Shown piece by piece: positions 1 through 8,558 of a DNA stretch of 64,000 nt. A program made the position numbers and the translations under genes. The stretch comes from Natronobiforma cellulositropha (GTDB lineage: Archaea > Halobacteriota > Halobacteria > Halobacteriales > Natrialbaceae): positions 1-64,000 of the forward strand of contig NZ_JANZXN010000015.1 of assembly GCF_025629245.1 (NCBI RefSeq), given 5' to 3'. How positions within the stretch are numbered: position 1 is the first letter of the stretch; each line of letters starts with the position of its first letter. The notes beneath the pieces were generated by a model. It did no database searches, was not told where the DNA came from, and saw nothing but the letters and a program-made list of their open reading frames with translations.

Positions 1-114
1 CAACCAAACCTCGGGGCGGTTCGCACCGAGGGAACAGGTAGGTTGCAAACCGTAATATCCCAACGTTCGGGAATCCTCGCCCTTTAGGGCGGGGAGGATG
101 TCAAACGCTGAACA
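1..114 (+). mobile_element. Right end of an IS200/IS605-type (TnpB) element, body outside window
   Basis: A stem-loop (CGCCC, loop TTTA, GGGCG) at about 87-102 is followed by GGGGAGGATGTCA. The same 13 bases end the complete TnpB element near 49553 and a third copy at 17747-17759 on the other strand. In this IS family the right end also forms the 3' part of the omega RNA that guides TnpB. No tnpB coding is visible in the first 80 bases, so the gene, if still there, lies to the left of the window. The assignment rests on the shared terminus; the exact end is uncertain by a base or two. Confidence 0.65.
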
Positions 115-296
115 GGCACAATCCCACGCCCGTTAGGACGCGGATACGCGCCGTCAATAGAGTGGTCCCGTTCGGCACCTCCCTGCGGAGTCCTCGGCTC
201 CCCAGCCGCTGGCCCGAGGGCACTCGAGCGCGACTGTGTTCTTTCGACCGCTAGTAAGGCAGGACTAATATAGGTCGACTACATAGGTTTCGATCG
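115..296. promoter_or_regulatory. Intergenic with likely promoter of the J-domain gene
   Basis: No gene is visible in this stretch. ACTAATATAGG at 264-274 is a plausible archaeal TATA box 23-33 bases before the ATG at 297, which would give a leaderless or nearly leaderless transcript. Confidence 0.4.
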
Positions 297-965
297 ATGG
301 CCGTGGCAGACGAGCGACGTGAAGGGTGTGACGGGTGTGGACGCGTCGTCTCACTCGAGGACCTGACGACGGTCTCCATGCCCGACGGCGACTCGCTGGC
401 GTGTTGTCCAGCCTGTGAGCCACACGCTCGGAAGGCCGCGAAGAAGTTAGCCTCGCTCGAGCGCCACACCGAACCCTGCGACGGCTGTACCGACGAGTTC
501 CCCCAGTCGGAACTCGAGGACGTCGTCCTCACCGACGGGACGGTGATTACGTGCTGTCGGACGTGTTTGCGCGACGTGCCAGGATACAGCGACGGCGAGA
601 CCGACACGTCGGTCACCGCATCCTCGAGCGACGACGAGACGACGGAGCTGGCGACGCCGCGGAACCTCTGCAGTCAGTGTCACGAGTGGACCGACGTCGA
701 ACTGTTTCACGTGACGACGATCGACGGGCGGACCGAGGAGATGTGTCCCGACTGTAAGGACCTCGCCGAACAGAAGGGTGTCGTCACCGACGTCAAGATG
801 CGCAAGGCCGAAGCCTGGGAGATTCTGGGTCTCGAGGCAGGAGCCGCCGACGCCGAGATCAGGAAGGCGTTTCTCCAGCAGATCAAGCGCGCTCACCCCG
901 ACCGCAAGAGCGGCAGTCGCTCGGCGTTCAAACTCGTCAAAGAGGCCTACGACCGACTCAAGTGA
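297..965 (+). CDS. J-domain protein with three N-terminal zinc ribbons
   Basis: This 222-residue protein carries three pairs of CxxC knuckles (C11/C14 with C37/C40; then CDGC with CRTC; then CSQC with CPDC), a short Ser/Thr/acidic linker, and a C-terminal J domain from about residue 165. The J domain has the HPD signature (AHPDR) that in DnaJ proteins stimulates DnaK ATPase. The order is the reverse of DnaJ, where J comes first. It is probably a specialised co-chaperone or a protein that couples a zinc-bound partner to DnaK; the partner cannot be read from the sequence. It is transcribed towards the TIR gene at 1044. The ATG at 297 fits the TATA-like site just upstream. Confidence 0.8.
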   Translation: MAVADERREGCDGCGRVVSLEDLTTVSMPDGDSLACCPACEPHARKAAKKLASLERHTEPCDGCTDEFPQSELEDVVLTDGTVITCCRTCLRDVPGYSDGETDTSVTASSSDDETTELATPRNLCSQCHEWTDVELFHVTTIDGRTEEMCPDCKDLAEQKGVVTDVKMRKAEAWEILGLEAGAADAEIRKAFLQQIKRAHPDRKSGSRSAFKLVKEAYDRLK

Positions 966-1043
966 GCGGGGCTGTCGTCGCCCGGTGGCCGCTCGAGCGA
1001 GCGTCCCGACCACCGGCTGACCTGTCGTAACGATCCGTACGAG

Positions 1044-1649
1044 CTAGCCGTCTTCTCGGCGGACGAACCCGATCGTCGCCGGGTCGAAGTAGTACGTCGA
1101 CCGACAGACCTCACAGGCGGCTTCGAGCAGCTGGCCGTGCTGGTGGCGCTTCCACAGCTTCGTCTGGCCCTCCTCGAGTTCGAGCGTCACCGGGTGGCCA
1201 CAGTCGGGGATCGTACACGGGAAGCGAATGTACCAGTTGGGGACCGAGAGCGCACCCAGCGGGGCGAGCTCCGCCCGCAGGCGACACAGCAGGTTGAACA
1301 CGGTGAAGACGAGGTTGTCGCGGTCGAGCGTGACGCCCTCGACGTCGCTGATGAACCCACCCCGGAGCGACTCGTGTTCGTACATCGGGAGGACGGGTAT
1401 GCCCTTCGCGAGCGCGTAGCCGATCTCCTGGTTGATCCAGCGGTTCGACGCCGCCCGTTCGGTCAACACGGCGACGACGACGTCGCTGTTGGCGAGCCTG
1501 CCCTCGAGTCGCTTGCGCCTGCGTCCCGACTCGACCTCCTCGAGGGCGATGTGGACGCCGAAGGGGAAGTTCTTGACCGTCGAGAACAGTTCCTGGACGA
1601 GTTCGAGGTCCTCGGGTGCGTGTGAGACGAACACCTGTTCTCCGGTCAT
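1044..1649 (-). CDS. TIR-domain protein with C-terminal zinc-ribbon-like region
   Basis: The protein has 201 residues. Residues 4-120 look like a TIR domain: it opens with VFVSHAPED, has the SDVVVAVLTERA strand, and has W71-INQE75-IGYA, where the Glu occupies the position of the catalytic Glu of TIR NADases. The C-terminal 60 residues contain CTIPDCGH and CEVC, which looks like a zinc site. Prokaryotic TIR proteins are often NAD-cleaving defence effectors or signal generators, but no defence gene lies beside this one; neighbours are housekeeping genes (tpiA). It may therefore be a conserved stand-alone protein. A TATA-like stretch lies about 27-40 bases upstream. Function is inferred from motifs only. 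Confidence 0.75.
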   Translation of the reverse strand: MTGEQVFVSHAPEDLELVQELFSTVKNFPFGVHIALEEVESGRRRKRLEGRLANSDVVVAVLTERAASNRWINQEIGYALAKGIPVLPMYEHESLRGGFISDVEGVTLDRDNLVFTVFNLLCRLRAELAPLGALSVPNWYIRFPCTIPDCGHPVTLELEEGQTKLWKRHQHGQLLEAACEVCRSTYYFDPATIGFVRREDG

Positions 1650-1777
1650 AAGGGTATCCTACAGAAGCTGAGTGGGTAAATCATAATCAATGTACCTAAT
1701 GATCTCCCCGATTGCCGCTACCCGGCCGTCGACTGCTCGGCCGACTCGAGCGTCCGGAGGTCGTGGTCGAACACGTC

Positions 1778-2422
1778 TCAGAGACCCTCGACGAGTCCCT
1801 CGAGCGCCGCCCGTGGGTCGTCGGCCTTCGCGACGCCGCTGGCGAGTAAGACTCCCTCAGACCCGAGTTCGCGTGCTGAGCGCACGTCCTCGCCGGTCGA
1901 GATGCCGGCACCACAGAGCACGCCGACATCGGGGTCGACTGCGCCTGCAGCGTCGACGGCGTCCTCGACGATGTAGGGATCGGCCTGACTCACGGGCGTC
2001 CCGCTACCGATCAGGGCGGGCGGCTCGACGGCGACGGCGTCGGGACCGAGCGCGGCGGCCGCACCCACCTGCGCGGGATTGTTCGCACAGACGATCGTCT
2101 CGAGACCGGCACGGGTCGCCGCCTCGAGCGAGCCGTCGATGTCTGCCAGACGCAGGCGTCGCTCGGAGTGGTTGATGAGTGTGCCGACCGCGCCGGCGTC
2201 GGCGACGGACTCGGCGAGGGTGTGGCCGGTGTTGCTCCCGTACTCGATCGGGTCGACGTGCTGGGCCCACGTCTCGACGCCGGTTTCGGCGACCGCCTCC
2301 AGGTGTACCGCCTGGGCGGCGACGGCGATTCGAGCGTCGGTCTCCTCGTCGACCGCTGCGGCCGCTTCGGCGACCGCGACGGGATCACAGGGGTACGTCT
2401 TCAGGTTGACCAGGACGAACAT
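1778..2422 (-). CDS. tpiA: Triosephosphate isomerase
   Basis: The protein has 214 residues, the short archaeal form of the TIM barrel. It interconverts dihydroxyacetone phosphate and glyceraldehyde 3-phosphate in the cytoplasm. It opens with [10 protein letters not shown], holding the Asn and Lys of the active site, and has NHSERR (active-site His) and the phosphate-binding GAGIS and GVLLASGV segments near the C terminus. The start at 2422 is preferred over an in-frame ATG 21 bases further upstream because archaeal TpiA proteins begin at this strand and because CATATTTCAAACG (2442-2456, minus strand) gives a promoter at leaderless spacing. The catalytic Glu is in [11 protein letters not shown]. 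Confidence 0.95.
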   Translation of the reverse strand: MFVLVNLKTYPCDPVAVAEAAAAVDEETDARIAVAAQAVHLEAVAETGVETWAQHVDPIEYGSNTGHTLAESVADAGAVGTLINHSERRLRLADIDGSLEAATRAGLETIVCANNPAQVGAAAALGPDAVAVEPPALIGSGTPVSQADPYIVEDAVDAAGAVDPDVGVLCGAGISTGEDVRSARELGSEGVLLASGVAKADDPRAALEGLVEGL

Positions 2423-2545
2423 CAGTCGATACGCCCGCACCACGTTTGAAATATGTTTCGAGTCACGTCACCGCTTCCCGGCCGCTTCTGTTCACAACGA
2501 AAGATACAGAACGGTCCGAATCGACGTGGTACCAAGTGACAACTG

Positions 2546-4252
2546 GTGCAGGTCAGCTACATCCACGCGAATCCACGAACGGGTCACGAGTCGTACCTGT
2601 TGAAGTTCGCGGACGACGTCTCGGGACAGACGGCCTGCTTCTTGGTCGATTCGGGCGACGGCGTCGACGTCGACGACCTCCTCGGAGAAGACGAGTATCT
2701 CGCCGCCGTCTTGCTCACTCACGCTCACCTCGACCACTACCGGACGCTCGGCGCGAACGTCAGAGACGGCGCGCCGGTGTACACCTCACCGGCGACCGCC
2801 CGCCTCCTCGAGACCGTCGTCGGCGAGAACGCCGAGCGCTACGACCTCGCCGCCCCCTCGCGCGCGCTCGAGGCGCTCGAACCGATCGACGGCTGGGTCG
2901 ACGTGGTCCCCGACGTCGAGGTCCGTCCCGTCCCGGCCGGCCACACCCCCGGTGGTGTCGGCTTCGTGATCCGGTTTCAGGACGGCACTGATACCCACCA
3001 CGTACTCGCGAGCGGCGACATCTCGCTCCACCGGGCGGGGGGCTATCCGGCGTTCACGACGACGCTTCCCTGTACGGTCGACGCGATGTTTCTCAACGTG
3101 GCGACGGCCGACGAGTACGTGACCGAACTGACCGACTCCGTCGCGACGATTCTCTCGCGCGCCCACGCTGGCTCGACCGTGCTGGTGACGGTCAGCGGCC
3201 TGACCGGTCTCGAGTACACAGAGATCCTCGCTGCACTCGGTGCGGAGTACCCCGACGTCGAACCGATCACGCTGGTCGGCCACGTCGCGAAGCTCTACGA
3301 CGACCTCGAGTACGACCACGACGCCGTCGAGACGGTTCCGGTGTTCGACGACCCCGCCGAGGTCGTCGACCGCGGCGGCGTCATCCTCGCCGGTCCCGAG
3401 GTTCCCGTCGACGGCAGTTCGAAACAGCTGTTCGAACAGCTCCGTGACGACCCGGGTGCGACGCTTGTCCAGGTGACCGGCGGGGCGAGTTCGCCGGTCG
3501 ACCGGGCGACGTGTACGGTCTATCAGTACGCACCCGTCGACCATCCGACCCGGGCCGAACTCGAGCGCGTCATCGACGAACTCGCACCGATACAGCTCGT
3601 CATCGAACACCAACAGCCCGGCAGTACCTCGTTCCGGAGCAACGAGAACAGCTTCGTCTGGGAACACAGCGATCAGGTCGAGTACGTCATCTACGACGGG
3701 GACTGGCGACGCCCGCCGTGGATGACCGACGAGGGCGAACGCCTCGTCACCCAGCACAACCCACGGGCCGCCTACGGCCCGCTCACCAGCGGCGAGTACG
3801 ACGAGGACGCCATGCCCGCCATCGGCCGGACGGCGTCGGCCGACGTCGAAGCCGAAGGAATCTCACTCGAGCGACTCGAAGAGCGTCTCGGGTCGATTTC
3901 CGGCGGCGACAGGCCGTCGACACCGGACGAGAGCCAGCCAGAACCCGACACCCCTCCGGTTGCCACTGGTGGAGACGCCGACGACGCCGTCGAGCCAGCC
4001 GCGAACGCGACGCTCACGGACGTCTGTGAACGCCTCGAGGCACTCGAGACCCGTCTCGGCGGGCCGACGCTCCGCGCACGGGTCGTCGACGCGGGCGACG
4101 GCGTGGCGCTCTTACGCCTCGTCGAACCCGACGCGCTCGAGACCCTGGCGCTCGAGCACGGGGAGACGGTGTCGGTATCGCTTGCCTCCGGGACCGGTGC
4201 CGGCCGCTCGACAGCGTCCGATCGTGACGACGAGAACACCGACGACAGCTGA
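2546..4252 (+). CDS. MBL-fold metallo-hydrolase, beta-CASP-like, with acidic tail
   Basis: The protein has 568 residues and a GTG start. The metallo-beta-lactamase core shows THAHLDH (the HxHxDH metal motif, about residue 59), AGHTPGG and SGDIS, all with metal ligands. A following segment (TVLVTVSGLTG) resembles the region after the core in the beta-CASP nucleases of the CPSF/RNase J kind. After about residue 430 there is an acidic, low-complexity linker and a small C-terminal domain containing DVCERLEALETRL. It could be an RNA or DNA nuclease or another hydrolase; the substrate is unknown. It is divergent from tpiA, with about 120 bases between them. Confidence 0.75.
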   Translation: MQVSYIHANPRTGHESYLLKFADDVSGQTACFLVDSGDGVDVDDLLGEDEYLAAVLLTHAHLDHYRTLGANVRDGAPVYTSPATARLLETVVGENAERYDLAAPSRALEALEPIDGWVDVVPDVEVRPVPAGHTPGGVGFVIRFQDGTDTHHVLASGDISLHRAGGYPAFTTTLPCTVDAMFLNVATADEYVTELTDSVATILSRAHAGSTVLVTVSGLTGLEYTEILAALGAEYPDVEPITLVGHVAKLYDDLEYDHDAVETVPVFDDPAEVVDRGGVILAGPEVPVDGSSKQLFEQLRDDPGATLVQVTGGASSPVDRATCTVYQYAPVDHPTRAELERVIDELAPIQLVIEHQQPGSTSFRSNENSFVWEHSDQVEYVIYDGDWRRPPWMTDEGERLVTQHNPRAAYGPLTSGEYDEDAMPAIGRTASADVEAEGISLERLEERLGSISGGDRPSTPDESQPEPDTPPVATGGDADDAVEPAANATLTDVCERLEALETRLGGPTLRARVVDAGDGVALLRLVEPDALETLALEHGETVSVSLASGTGAGRSTASDRDDENTDDS

Positions 4253-4298
4253 CGATCCGCACAACGGGGAGCCGGAACCGACGAGAAGGGCGGTTCGC

Positions 4299-4841
4299 TC
4301 AGTCTTTCCGCTTGACGACGTCGCCGAGCGTGTAACTGCCGGTCGACGCCCCGCCGCTCCACTCGGTGTCCTCTGGATTCCCACCCTCGCCGGTGAGCGA
4401 GATGTCGAGGTACCGCTCGAGTTTCGACTGGACACGGTCGCTCGGGAGCGTCTCGCCGCGTTCGAGTTTGCGGATCAGACTCGCCTTCTCGTTGAGTTCG
4501 TTCGCCAGTTCCGACTGGCTGAGTCCCTCCTGTTCGCGGGCGCGTCGGATCCGGTCGTCGTAGTCGGTGACGATTTCGTCCATATCGTCGAACATATCCC
4601 GACGCCGGGAGCTACTCCCACCCGCCGACGAGCTACTCGCCGTGGGTGTGTTCGAACTCGAGCCACCCGACGACCCGGAACTCGAGGTCGAGTACTTCGT
4701 GGACGTGCTCGAACTCGCCGACGGTGATCGTATCTCGGTGCCGAAGTCGGTACAGTTCGAACAGACATCCAACTTCGCGCCCTCGACCTTGATGGTCTTT
4801 GGGGACGACGTCTCGGCGCCACACATCTCGCACTGAACCAT
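4299..4841 (-). CDS. Multiprotein bridging factor (MBF1-type) transcription factor
   Basis: The protein has 180 residues. The N-terminal zinc ribbon (MVQCEMCG...VCSNC) is followed by a Ser-rich linker and a Cro/C1-type helix-turn-helix from about residue 95 (GLSQSELANELNEKASLIRK). This order is that of archaeal MBF1, which binds basal transcription machinery and influences stress responses. The start at 4841 is chosen because the zinc ribbon begins there; an open frame continues upstream but has no such homology. A separate lipid-synthesis operon starts 47 bases upstream on the same strand. Confidence 0.92.
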   Translation of the reverse strand: MVQCEMCGAETSSPKTIKVEGAKLDVCSNCTDFGTEIRSPSASSSTSTKYSTSSSGSSGGSSSNTPTASSSSAGGSSSRRRDMFDDMDEIVTDYDDRIRRAREQEGLSQSELANELNEKASLIRKLERGETLPSDRVQSKLERYLDISLTGEGGNPEDTEWSGGASTGSYTLGDVVKRKD

Positions 4842-4887
4842 GCGCGAACGTATAGCGCGGCGCGTGATAAAGGATGCGGCGAGGGCT

Positions 4888-5499
4888 TCACTCGAGCGCG
4901 CGCCAGGCGTAATAAAACCGCTGGAGTGCGGTGAGGTGGCCGACGACGGCGAGGAAGACGAGCAGCCAGCCGACGAGACCGAAGCCGGCGAACTCGCCCC
5001 CGACGGGGTAGGCCAGGAAGCCGACGACGCCGATGATCGCCAGGCGGTCGGCACGGCCGACGAGACCGCCGTAGACCCGGTCGAGACCGACCGCCTGCGC
5101 CTGTGTGCCGAGGTAGGAGGTCATCACGACGCCGGTGACGGCGGCGAACCCGAGGAGGTAGTGGTCGATGCCGGCGGCGAGACCCGCGATGACGACGATG
5201 TCGGCGTAGCGGTCGAGGACGTGGTCGAGGAGGTCGCCGCCGGGTGAGGCGACGCCTTGTTCGCGCGCGAGCGCGCCGTCGACGATGTCGAGCCAGCCGT
5301 TCAGGAAGACGAGCGCCGCTGCGGCGACGTACCAGAGTTGGTCCTCGACGCCGCCGAGGTAGAACGCGACGGCGGCCGCGATAGCCATCCCGAACGCGAG
5401 GACGCTGACGGCGTTCGGCCCGAGTCCCGCCTTATCGAATCCCTTCACGAACGGGCGGAGGAAGCCCGAGACGTAGGGCCTGAGGGCGTCGAGCGTCAC
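4888..5499 (-). CDS. CDP-alcohol phosphatidyltransferase family membrane protein
   Basis: The protein has 203 residues with about six membrane segments. The family signature is complete: D71-x2-D74-G75-x2-A78-R79, then G88-x3-D92-x3-D96. These enzymes join a CDP-lipid (in archaea CDP-archaeol) to a polar alcohol such as glycerol phosphate, serine or inositol phosphate. Which alcohol is used cannot be told, although an archaetidylinositol- or archaetidylglycerol-phosphate synthase is likely. It starts at a GTG that overlaps the stop of the upstream AK6-type kinase by four bases (GTGA), so translation is probably coupled. Confidence 0.88.
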   Translation of the reverse strand: MTLDALRPYVSGFLRPFVKGFDKAGLGPNAVSVLAFGMAIAAAVAFYLGGVEDQLWYVAAAALVFLNGWLDIVDGALAREQGVASPGGDLLDHVLDRYADIVVIAGLAAGIDHYLLGFAAVTGVVMTSYLGTQAQAVGLDRVYGGLVGRADRLAIIGVVGFLAYPVGGEFAGFGLVGWLLVFLAVVGHLTALQRFYYAWRALE

Positions 5500-6032
5500 G
5501 CCAGGTACCCCACGTAGTCGACGGTTCCCGCGCTCGGGTCGCGTTCGCCCCGACAGATCGCCGCCAGTTCGTCGGCGACGCTCTCGGGCGAGCGCTCGGT
5601 CGTCTCGAGTTCGTACACCGACTCGCGGCCGTGGCGCTCGAGCGCCTCGACGAGGATTACGTCGAGCGCCTCGCTCTCTGCGTTCTCGCGCGCTTTCGTC
5701 GCCGACTCACCGCGCTCGCGTAGCCGGGACTCGAGCGTCTCCGGCGCACAGCGCAGGACGGCCACCCGGTCGACCGCGAGGTGGTGAGCGAGGTGGGAGT
5801 CGAACAGCGCGTCGTCGACCCCCTCGAGTCGGTCGGCGAGCGCGTCGAGGTCGGCGACGACGCTGTCGCGTTCCTCGTCGACGGCGGTGTACAGGTCTTC
5901 GTCGGCGATCAGGTCGTTACAGTGGACCACCTCGAGGTCGAACGGGTGGTCGTCGTCGGCCGCGCGGGCGGCGAGGAGGCGCGTCGCGGTGGTCTTTCCC
6001 GCACCCGGTGTGCCGGTGACGGCCACGCGCAC
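5496..6032 (-). CDS. AK6/Fap7-type adenylate kinase family protein
   Basis: The protein has 178 residues and opens VRVAVTGTPGAGKTT, with a P-loop at residues 7-14. The short length and the TGTPGAGK form fit the AK6/Fap7 family, an ATPase/adenylate kinase that helps mature the small ribosomal subunit in archaea and eukaryotes. The GTG start at 6032 shares its G with the TAG stop of hisC (TAGTG), and the gene's own stop overlaps the next start. hisC, this gene and the lipid gene therefore form one coupled operon. An open frame runs on upstream inside hisC but is antisense-free shadow coding. Confidence 0.88.
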   Translation of the reverse strand: MRVAVTGTPGAGKTTATRLLAARAADDDHPFDLEVVHCNDLIADEDLYTAVDEERDSVVADLDALADRLEGVDDALFDSHLAHHLAVDRVAVLRCAPETLESRLRERGESATKARENAESEALDVILVEALERHGRESVYELETTERSPESVADELAAICRGERDPSAGTVDYVGYLA

Positions 6033-7153
6033 TACTCGGTCACCTCGCGCGGTGTCCGCCCGTCGGCGGTGTGGTCCTCGAGGACGGCGTTGAGCGTCTC
6101 GACGGCGCGTTCGGTCTCGGCGTCGGTGCCGCAGGTGATCCGAATGCACTCGGGGAGACCGAAACTCGTACAGTCTCTGACGATGACGCCGCGTTCTTGC
6201 ATCTCTTCGGCGACCGCACTCGCCTCGCCGACCTCGAGGAGCACGAAGTTCCCCTCGCTGGGCCAGCCGTGCGCCTCGGCGTGTTCGGTGATGTACTCGC
6301 GGGCGGCCGTCGTCGTCTCGACGGTCCGCTCGACGTGTTCGGTGTCCTCGAGTGCGGCCAGACCGGCACGGCAGGTGAGTTCGCCCGCCGCGAACGGGGT
6401 GTTCACGCGGGTGTAGGCACTGGCCCACGCGCTCGGGACCACGGCGTAGCCGAGTCGCAAGCCCGCGAGACCGTACGCCTTCGAGAACGTGCGCAACACC
6501 GCCACGTCCTCGCGTGGGTCGTCACCCTCGAGCAGCGCCAGCGCGCTGTCGACGCTCGCGAACTCGCCGTAGGCTTCGTCGACGACGACGAGCGTCTCCT
6601 CGTCGGTTTTGGCGGCCAGGCGTTCGATCTCGGAGAGCGCCATCGTCGACCCCGAAGGGTTGTGCGGACTGGTCACCCAGACGATTCGCTCGCCGTCGTA
6701 GCTCTCGAGGATCGCGTCGGCGTGCTGGGCGAAGTCGTCGCCCTTCGAGAGGTCGTAGGTGGCGACGTCGCCGTGGTGAAAGCGCGCGCTCATCCCGTAG
6801 TAGGCGAATCCCGGCGTCGGGACCAGGACACTGTCACCCGGTTCGAGCATCGCCCGGTGGAGGTAATCGATCGCCCCGTCGCCGCCGTTGGCGAGCCAGA
6901 CCTGGTCGGGGGTTACGTTCCAGCGGTCTGCGAGCGCGTCCGTCAGGTCCGCGTGCGCGGCCTTCGGGTAGGAACTGACTCCGGCGGCCCCCTCGCGGAT
7001 GGCGACGATAGCGGCGGGTGCCGGGCCGTGGGGATTCTCGTTCGACGCGAGTTTGACGAACTCGTCGGGGTCGCGCTCGAGTTCGCGCGCGACTTCCTCG
7101 ATTCCCCGACCCGCCTCGTATGCGACGTGGTCGGACAGGTCGCGTGGGTTCAT
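6032..7153 (-). CDS. hisC: Histidinol-phosphate aminotransferase
   Basis: The protein has 373 residues, a class I/II PLP aminotransferase. It carries out the transamination of histidinol phosphate in histidine synthesis. Visible marks are ASNENPHGP near the N terminus, TSPHNPSG (PLP-contact Asn), VVDEAYGEF, the Schiff-base Lys in TFSKAYGLAGLRLGY and the C-terminal IRITCGT with the substrate-binding Arg. The start at 7153 is used because the open frame upstream of it has no family similarity, and CTTAAG (near 7180, minus strand) gives a promoter at leaderless distance. Confidence 0.94.
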   Translation of the reverse strand: MNPRDLSDHVAYEAGRGIEEVARELERDPDEFVKLASNENPHGPAPAAIVAIREGAAGVSSYPKAAHADLTDALADRWNVTPDQVWLANGGDGAIDYLHRAMLEPGDSVLVPTPGFAYYGMSARFHHGDVATYDLSKGDDFAQHADAILESYDGERIVWVTSPHNPSGSTMALSEIERLAAKTDEETLVVVDEAYGEFASVDSALALLEGDDPREDVAVLRTFSKAYGLAGLRLGYAVVPSAWASAYTRVNTPFAAGELTCRAGLAALEDTEHVERTVETTTAAREYITEHAEAHGWPSEGNFVLLEVGEASAVAEEMQERGVIVRDCTSFGLPECIRITCGTDAETERAVETLNAVLEDHTADGRTPREVTE

Positions 7154-7300
7154 ACGCCAACGGTTCTCCCGACGGGTCTTAAGGATACGCACCTCGAGAC
7201 CGGTGCGCTCGCCCGCACGCGAGGGCGGCCGCCGGCCGACATCGCCTACGGCGCACCGACGCAGCCTTCGCCACACTCGTCAAGAATAGTATGCGAATCT

Positions 7301-7315
7301 CCATAAAGTTTACAC
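7301..7315 (+). promoter_or_regulatory. Shared 15-base promoter-like element, copy 1
   Basis: CCATAAAGTTTACAC lies 57 bases before the ATG of the first HEAT-repeat gene. The identical 15 bases occur at 8484-8498, 60 bases before the ATG of its paralog. It may be the BRE/TATA region or a regulator site common to both. Confidence 0.55.
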
Positions 7316-7372
7316 GGGTGGTTCGTGCAGATAGTATATCCGAGGCGGCCGGGTGCGGCCGAGGAGGTTACC

Positions 7373-8461
7373 ATGAGCAACCAGGAACCACTGGAGGCGA
7401 TCCGAGACGGGCTACGGAGTGACGACATCGAAAAACGGCGCGGGACTCTCCGCGCACTCTACCGAGAGGCGTCGAAAGCCGACGAGTTCGAGGCGTTCGA
7501 GCCGTTCGTCGACGACGTAATCGCGTTGCTCGAGGACGACCCCTCGATCCAGCAGGGAGCGATCTACACCCTGCACCGACTCGAGCGGCTCGAACCCGAG
7601 CACGTCACCACCTACAGCGAATCGATCGAAGCGAGCGACGAAGACGTCACCCCGGGTGTCATCGACGTCTTCTACGCAATCTCCGAGGACGAGCCAGAAC
7701 TCGTCGCCCCGGCGACCCCGTCGCTGGTCGACTTTCTGCTCACCGAGCACACGCTGAAGGACGACGAGGTCGAGATCGACGACGACGACGAGCGGGCGGA
7801 GACCAAACGCGCCATCGTCGAACACGAGTCCCGGGAGGCGCTGCAGTTTCACTTAGAGCGTCGGTACAAGGCGGTCACGGCACTGAAACACATCTCCGGG
7901 ACCAGCGGCGACGCCATCCTGCCCGTCGCCGACGACCTCGTCGAGGTCGGCAAACGCGACCTGCGGGTGCGAAACAACGTCCTCGAGATCCTCACCGCCC
8001 TCGCGGAAGACTACCCCGACGAGTGTACCGAGGCGATCGACCTCTCGGTCGCCGTGTTAGCGACGACGACCGATCCCAAACTGCGGACGAACGCCGTGTT
8101 TCTGCTGGCGATGATCGCCGACGCCCACCTCGAGCGGGTGGCCGACGCGGTCGACCCTCACCACGAGACGCTCTTCGAGATGCTCGACTCCGAGCACAAG
8201 CTGGAACAGAACGCAGCGGTCGGTCTCCTCTCGTACGTCGCCGAGTTCGACCCGTCGGCCGTCGAGCCGGCGACCGAGACGCTCATCGATCTCCTCGAGC
8301 ACCCGCTCGAGAGCATCCGTGGAAACGCTATCTGGACGCTCGAGTACGTCGGTGACGAGGCGGCTGCCGGTCCCATCGAGACGGTGGCCGAAGAGGACCC
8401 CGACGAGGGCGTCAGACAGCTCGCGGCGGAGGCGAGCGCGTCGTTCTCGCAGTCGTCCTGA
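7373..8461 (+). CDS. HEAT-repeat protein, paralog 1
   Basis: The protein has 362 acidic residues made mainly of paired helices of HEAT/ARM type; repeats such as LRTNAVFLLAMIAD and IRGNAIWTLEYVGD are visible in the C-terminal half. No catalytic motif is seen, so a scaffold or adaptor role is likely. The ATG at 7373 is preferred to an upstream in-frame start because it has a good ribosome site (GAGGAGGT) just before it. The next gene is a tandem paralog of nearly equal length, most alike in the last 130 residues, and the two share an upstream element. Confidence 0.82.
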   Translation: MSNQEPLEAIRDGLRSDDIEKRRGTLRALYREASKADEFEAFEPFVDDVIALLEDDPSIQQGAIYTLHRLERLEPEHVTTYSESIEASDEDVTPGVIDVFYAISEDEPELVAPATPSLVDFLLTEHTLKDDEVEIDDDDERAETKRAIVEHESREALQFHLERRYKAVTALKHISGTSGDAILPVADDLVEVGKRDLRVRNNVLEILTALAEDYPDECTEAIDLSVAVLATTTDPKLRTNAVFLLAMIADAHLERVADAVDPHHETLFEMLDSEHKLEQNAAVGLLSYVAEFDPSAVEPATETLIDLLEHPLESIRGNAIWTLEYVGDEAAAGPIETVAEEDPDEGVRQLAAEASASFSQSS

Positions 8462-8483
8462 CGATTATCTCGCGCGCGTTCAC

Positions 8484-8498
8484 CCATAAAGTTTACAC
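8484..8498 (+). promoter_or_regulatory. Shared 15-base promoter-like element, copy 2
   Basis: CCATAAAGTTTACAC is identical to 7301-7315 and sits 60 bases before the second HEAT-repeat gene. A second, independent promoter inside the pair suggests the duplication carried its control region. Confidence 0.55.
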
Positions 8499-8558
8499 CG
8501 CCGCTTCACTCATCTGGTGACACTCAATGAGACGTGAGCACACACTGGAGGGATACCG

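Noticed and set aside
1-300. rRNA or tRNA genes anywhere in the window
   Set aside because: No conserved rRNA cores and no cloverleaf-capable segments were seen on either strand by eye; a tRNAscan-SE run would be decisive.
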